64,000 nt of DNA from Pristionchus mayeri (Eukaryota > Nematoda > Chromadorea > Rhabditida > Neodiplogasteridae): contig BTRK01000004.1 in NCBI GenBank assembly GCA_036245805.1, forward strand, positions 28,257,541 to 28,321,540. Reading direction: 5' to 3'. A program made the translations under genes and the position numbers. Below are positions 61,101 to 64,000 of the stretch, in pieces (the stretch's first letter is position 1; each line of letters starts with the position of its first letter). Below the pieces are notes generated by a model. It searched no databases. It was given only the letters and a program-made list of their open reading frames with translations, and had not been told where the DNA came from.

Positions 61101-61638
61101 GACAACTAGTAGTATTTATGATTTTGTTACTTTTCTGTTTTCTGTGTTGATGTACATTCCATCGAAATGTATTACTATTACGAGGTACTCCTATTTCACA
61201 AATCTGAACAACATATTCGGATAAATTGCAATCTCCCTTCTCTTTTCATTGAAACAACATCATATCACGAATAATTTATCAATACATCTAATGAGATGAA
61301 TCCAGAGTAAGGGGAGAGGATCCAGGAGGGAGAATGATATTGCATGTCTTGCTTGTATCAATGAGCAAAACCCTTTCACAGGGAGAATTGGGAACGAAAG
61401 GCAACTGGATTGGGAGAGAATCTTTCTCACCATTCTACGAGTGAAACCGTATGAAGGAGGAGGGAAGACCAAGGCACTAGAAGGAAGGAATACAGGAGGG
61501 ATGAGACATGCATCAGATGACGGAGATGAAAGCAGTCTAATAAATAGTACATGCGCTTATGACAGACACCCGTGAGTGGGGAAACAACTGGACTGCGAGG
61601 CTAGAAGATGACTGGGGGATACGGTACTAACTGACTGA
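61101..61638. other. Intergenic between convergent SLC46-like gene and tgn-38
   Basis: 538 bp holding the 3' UTRs of both genes; no reading frame or repeat of note. Confidence 0.5.
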
Positions 61639-64000
61639 TCAATAGATGACGTTCCTCTCGAAGTTGTCGTCGTTGGCCAATCGATGATATCTCACTCGAC
61701 CGCCCTTCGATGACCTACCTTCGATGAGAAGGGCTGAATAGGAAAAGAATTAGGCTAGAAAAAATAATAACTTCGCCCAAGTGAATGCATTGATCCGCAT
61801 TTTTTTAATGAATTTCGTGAAATATGTGTAAATGTGAGAACAAATCATTCTTTGAAACGTTCCAAAGCAGCAGAAAAGGAAGAAATGAGGGAGGGAGGCG
61901 CTCAACTCACCCATGATCTTCCTCTTATTGTGGTATGCGAGGTAGCCAACTGCAGACATGAGAAGGAAGAAGATGAAGAAGGAGAAGAAGTGAGAGTCCG
62001 AGTAGTACTCAGTTGTGATCGGCTGAAGAGGAACTCTCGTTGCAACCATCTCTCTCCTTCCTCCACTGCTCACCTGTCTCGGGTAGGGTCTCTTCTCCTC
62101 TTCTTTCTTTTCTTGCTTCTTCTCTACTTTCTTCTCTTCCTTCTTCTCCTCTTCAGCCTTCACTTGTTCTCCCTCGGGCTCCTCTTGCTCCTGAATCATC
62201 ATTTGGCTTAGCTTATTCTCGATAAAAAATTTTGTTAGCATTTCTGGCTACAAGTTTTTAATAGCTATCTTTAAAAATTATAAATTTGACTGATTCTTGT
62301 GACAAAGAAGAAGATTTTGCCACTCACCTCACTTCCTCCTTCCCCATCTCCATCCACCATCTCCGTCTTCTTCTCCGATGAATCCTGAATTTGTTAATTT
62401 TCATTGATCGTACACTAATCATAGCATACCTCACTGAGAGGAGGGTTGACGGTGGTGACTACGGTAGTCGTGTCTCGCTGGGTAGTCTCTTGCACTCGCT
62501 CTATGGGTTTCTATAAAATAACTATGCTATAACTTGGCCTATATACCATGCCCGAATATTCAATGTAAAATATATTTGAACTCACTTTTACTTCCACTTT
62601 CTTCCGATCCTTCTCCTCTTTCTTCTCTTCACTTTCCTTATTCTCGGTAGACGATGCCTAAAAATACCTTTGCTAATGAACTTCTGTTAGAGAAAGATTG
62701 AACTGTGTCTACTGCTCATGTTCATTCTCTCCAAAGACGTTAATATAAGATAATTACCTTTTTAGTTGCCTCATTTAACTTCGTGGTAAGGTCACTCAGA
62801 GGAGCAACGATCGCCTAAAATTACACATTTCTAGGCATCCAAATAAGTATCTTGCTATCAATGTATCAATTTTTTCAGCATTTTCTAAACTAACAATATT
62901 TTGATACAACGATTCTCTGATTTGCGAATAATATCAAACTGTGAAAAGCTGACCTTCGATATACCGTCCTTCTCATCTTTCTCCCTCTTGTCCGTCTTTT
63001 CGGAAGAAACCATGACAATCTGGAACATTGCTCAAAGTGGAAGATTACTCTGAGACGATGAAAAAGTGGGTATTACTAAGACAATAAAAAATCTCACGTT
63101 CTCTCCCTTTGGTGCATCTTTCACTCCGTTCTCCCCAGATGAGGCACGAACTTTATCCTGAAACAAATATATTTTTAAAATTTTCAATGACAGTTATATT
63201 TTCTTAAAAGTTTTGAATTGATTTATGCATGATTAAAACACGTTATGTGTATGCTAAATATTAATTTAAAATCGTGGTCATGCACACTTCGATCAAATCG
63301 ATTTTCGAGGCAGAGACAGCATAATTAGCTAACCTTTGACACCGAAATTCCCTTCTCGTTCTTTTCAGTTGATCCGGAGGGTCCTGTATTCTCAAATGAC
63401 ATTATTAGCATTCTTCTTTTGCGAGCGATTATCTATCGCACACCCTTTCAGTGTACAGCAATAATTAAAAGACGGAGCTCAAGAATTTTCCACTTTTCAA
63501 TCATGAATCGTATTACAATCGGAGATTTTATTGGAGCCTGGACCACCACGAAAAATATCAGCATCGACCCACAGACAGTACGGTACTAGTACATAATCCC
63601 AGATTGTGGTAACAGGGATAACCCTAGGTAGGCATCGACTGCCTTTTAATATAAAAGGAAACATGGTCGAGCCAACCTTCTTCCCGTCCACTCTTCCTTG
63701 ACTCTTCTCTACTTTCTCCACACTCCCAGTCGCATTTCCTGCCTTCGTTTTCTCTTTATTCATATCCACTCCTTCTTTAGTCGTGCTCTTCAAAAAGTCG
63801 ATAGGTAACATTGTTCACAATTTTTGAGTATCTGACCATCACAATAATTTCCTTCCCGAGAAAAATTTATTAATAGTCTAGGTCACCTTGGCTCCTTCCT
63901 CTGTCACACTACTTGATTTCATCAATGGCGGCGGATCGAAGTTGTCATCGGAGATCTCTCCCACCTCTTCTGCCAGCAACGCTTCAAAGGAGCGAGATTA
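61639..64000 (-). CDS. tgn-38: TGN-38 (TGOLN2) trans-Golgi network membrane protein, 5' end off the window
   Basis: Type I protein cycling between trans-Golgi network and plasma membrane. The visible lumenal part, from 64000 leftwards, is low-complexity Ser/Thr/Lys/Glu in short exons (FDPPPLMKSSSVTEEGAK, STTKEGVDMNKEKTKAGNAT, KESEEKKEEKDRKKVEVKK, EEEKKEEKKVEKKQEKKEEE), as in mammalian TGN38. One membrane span follows (FFSFFIFFLLMSAVGYLAY), then HNKRKIM; the last intron follows that ATG plus one base. The last exon gives ALLIEGRSSKGGRVRYHRLA and ends FERNVIY (stop 61639-61641). Mammalian TGN38 has the same juxtamembrane HNKRKII, LEGKRSK and the sorting signal YQRL. Here YHRL fits YxxPhi, so AP-2-type retrieval is probably conserved. 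The signal peptide must lie beyond 64000. Confidence 0.92.

Noticed and set aside
1..64000. CRISPR arrays, phage, bacterial operons or toxin systems
   Set aside because: No such repeats or genes were seen; the sequence is intron-rich animal DNA.

Overview
The window is eukaryotic and reads as nematode. Genes are split by many short introns, there are trans-splice-type acceptors just upstream of several start codons, and the gene set includes vitellogenin, TLP-1, ODR-8/UFSP2 and TGN-38. A free-living rhabditid or diplogastrid (Caenorhabditis/Pristionchus type) fits, but the species cannot be fixed from this sequence alone.

Layout. 1-5119 (-): a vitellogenin copy with a good start, signal peptide and promoter, but broken by an in-frame TGA and by a 1.09 kb TA-flanked transposon inside its big exon. 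5592-7555 (-): a small TCF20/RAI1-like extended-PHD protein. Head-to-head with it, 7919-16088 (+): COPII subunit SEC24 in 29 exons. 16089-24920: about 8.8 kb without a gene I can support, low complexity, downstream of two convergent genes. 24921-26571 (-): TLP-1/Nlz (Noc/Elbow family) zinc-finger factor. 26572-32203: mostly non-coding, holding a TTAA-flanked element and a second, inverted copy of the vitellogenin transposon. 32204-38301 (-): SPT5. 39031-47977 (+): mitochondrial ribosomal protein L47, a TraB-domain protein and the UFM1 protease UFSP2/ODR-8, spaced like an operon. 48590-49925: a long near-perfect inverted repeat. 49972-56120 (-): a secreted Thr/Pro-rich MAM-domain protein. 56787-57672 (-): an unrecognised reading frame. 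58134-61100 (+): an SLC46-like MFS transporter with an 8-bp-TSD MITE in its last intron. 61639-64000 (-): TGN-38, running off the right edge.

The genes do not form one pathway. Several serve the secretory system (SEC24, TGN-38, UFSP2, the secreted MAM protein, vitellogenin), but I read this as chance neighbourhood. Transcription is served by SPT5, TLP-1 and the ePHD protein.

I found no clearly new multi-gene system. The most rewarding items are the doubly broken vitellogenin with an intact-looking promoter, the pair of inverted transposon copies 28 kb apart, the long hairpin repeat between two convergent genes, three further element classes recognised by their target-site duplications, the nematode TCF20/RAI1-like gene, and a set of GC-AG introns and GAG acceptors. 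Exon models are hand-read; where a junction did not close I say so.
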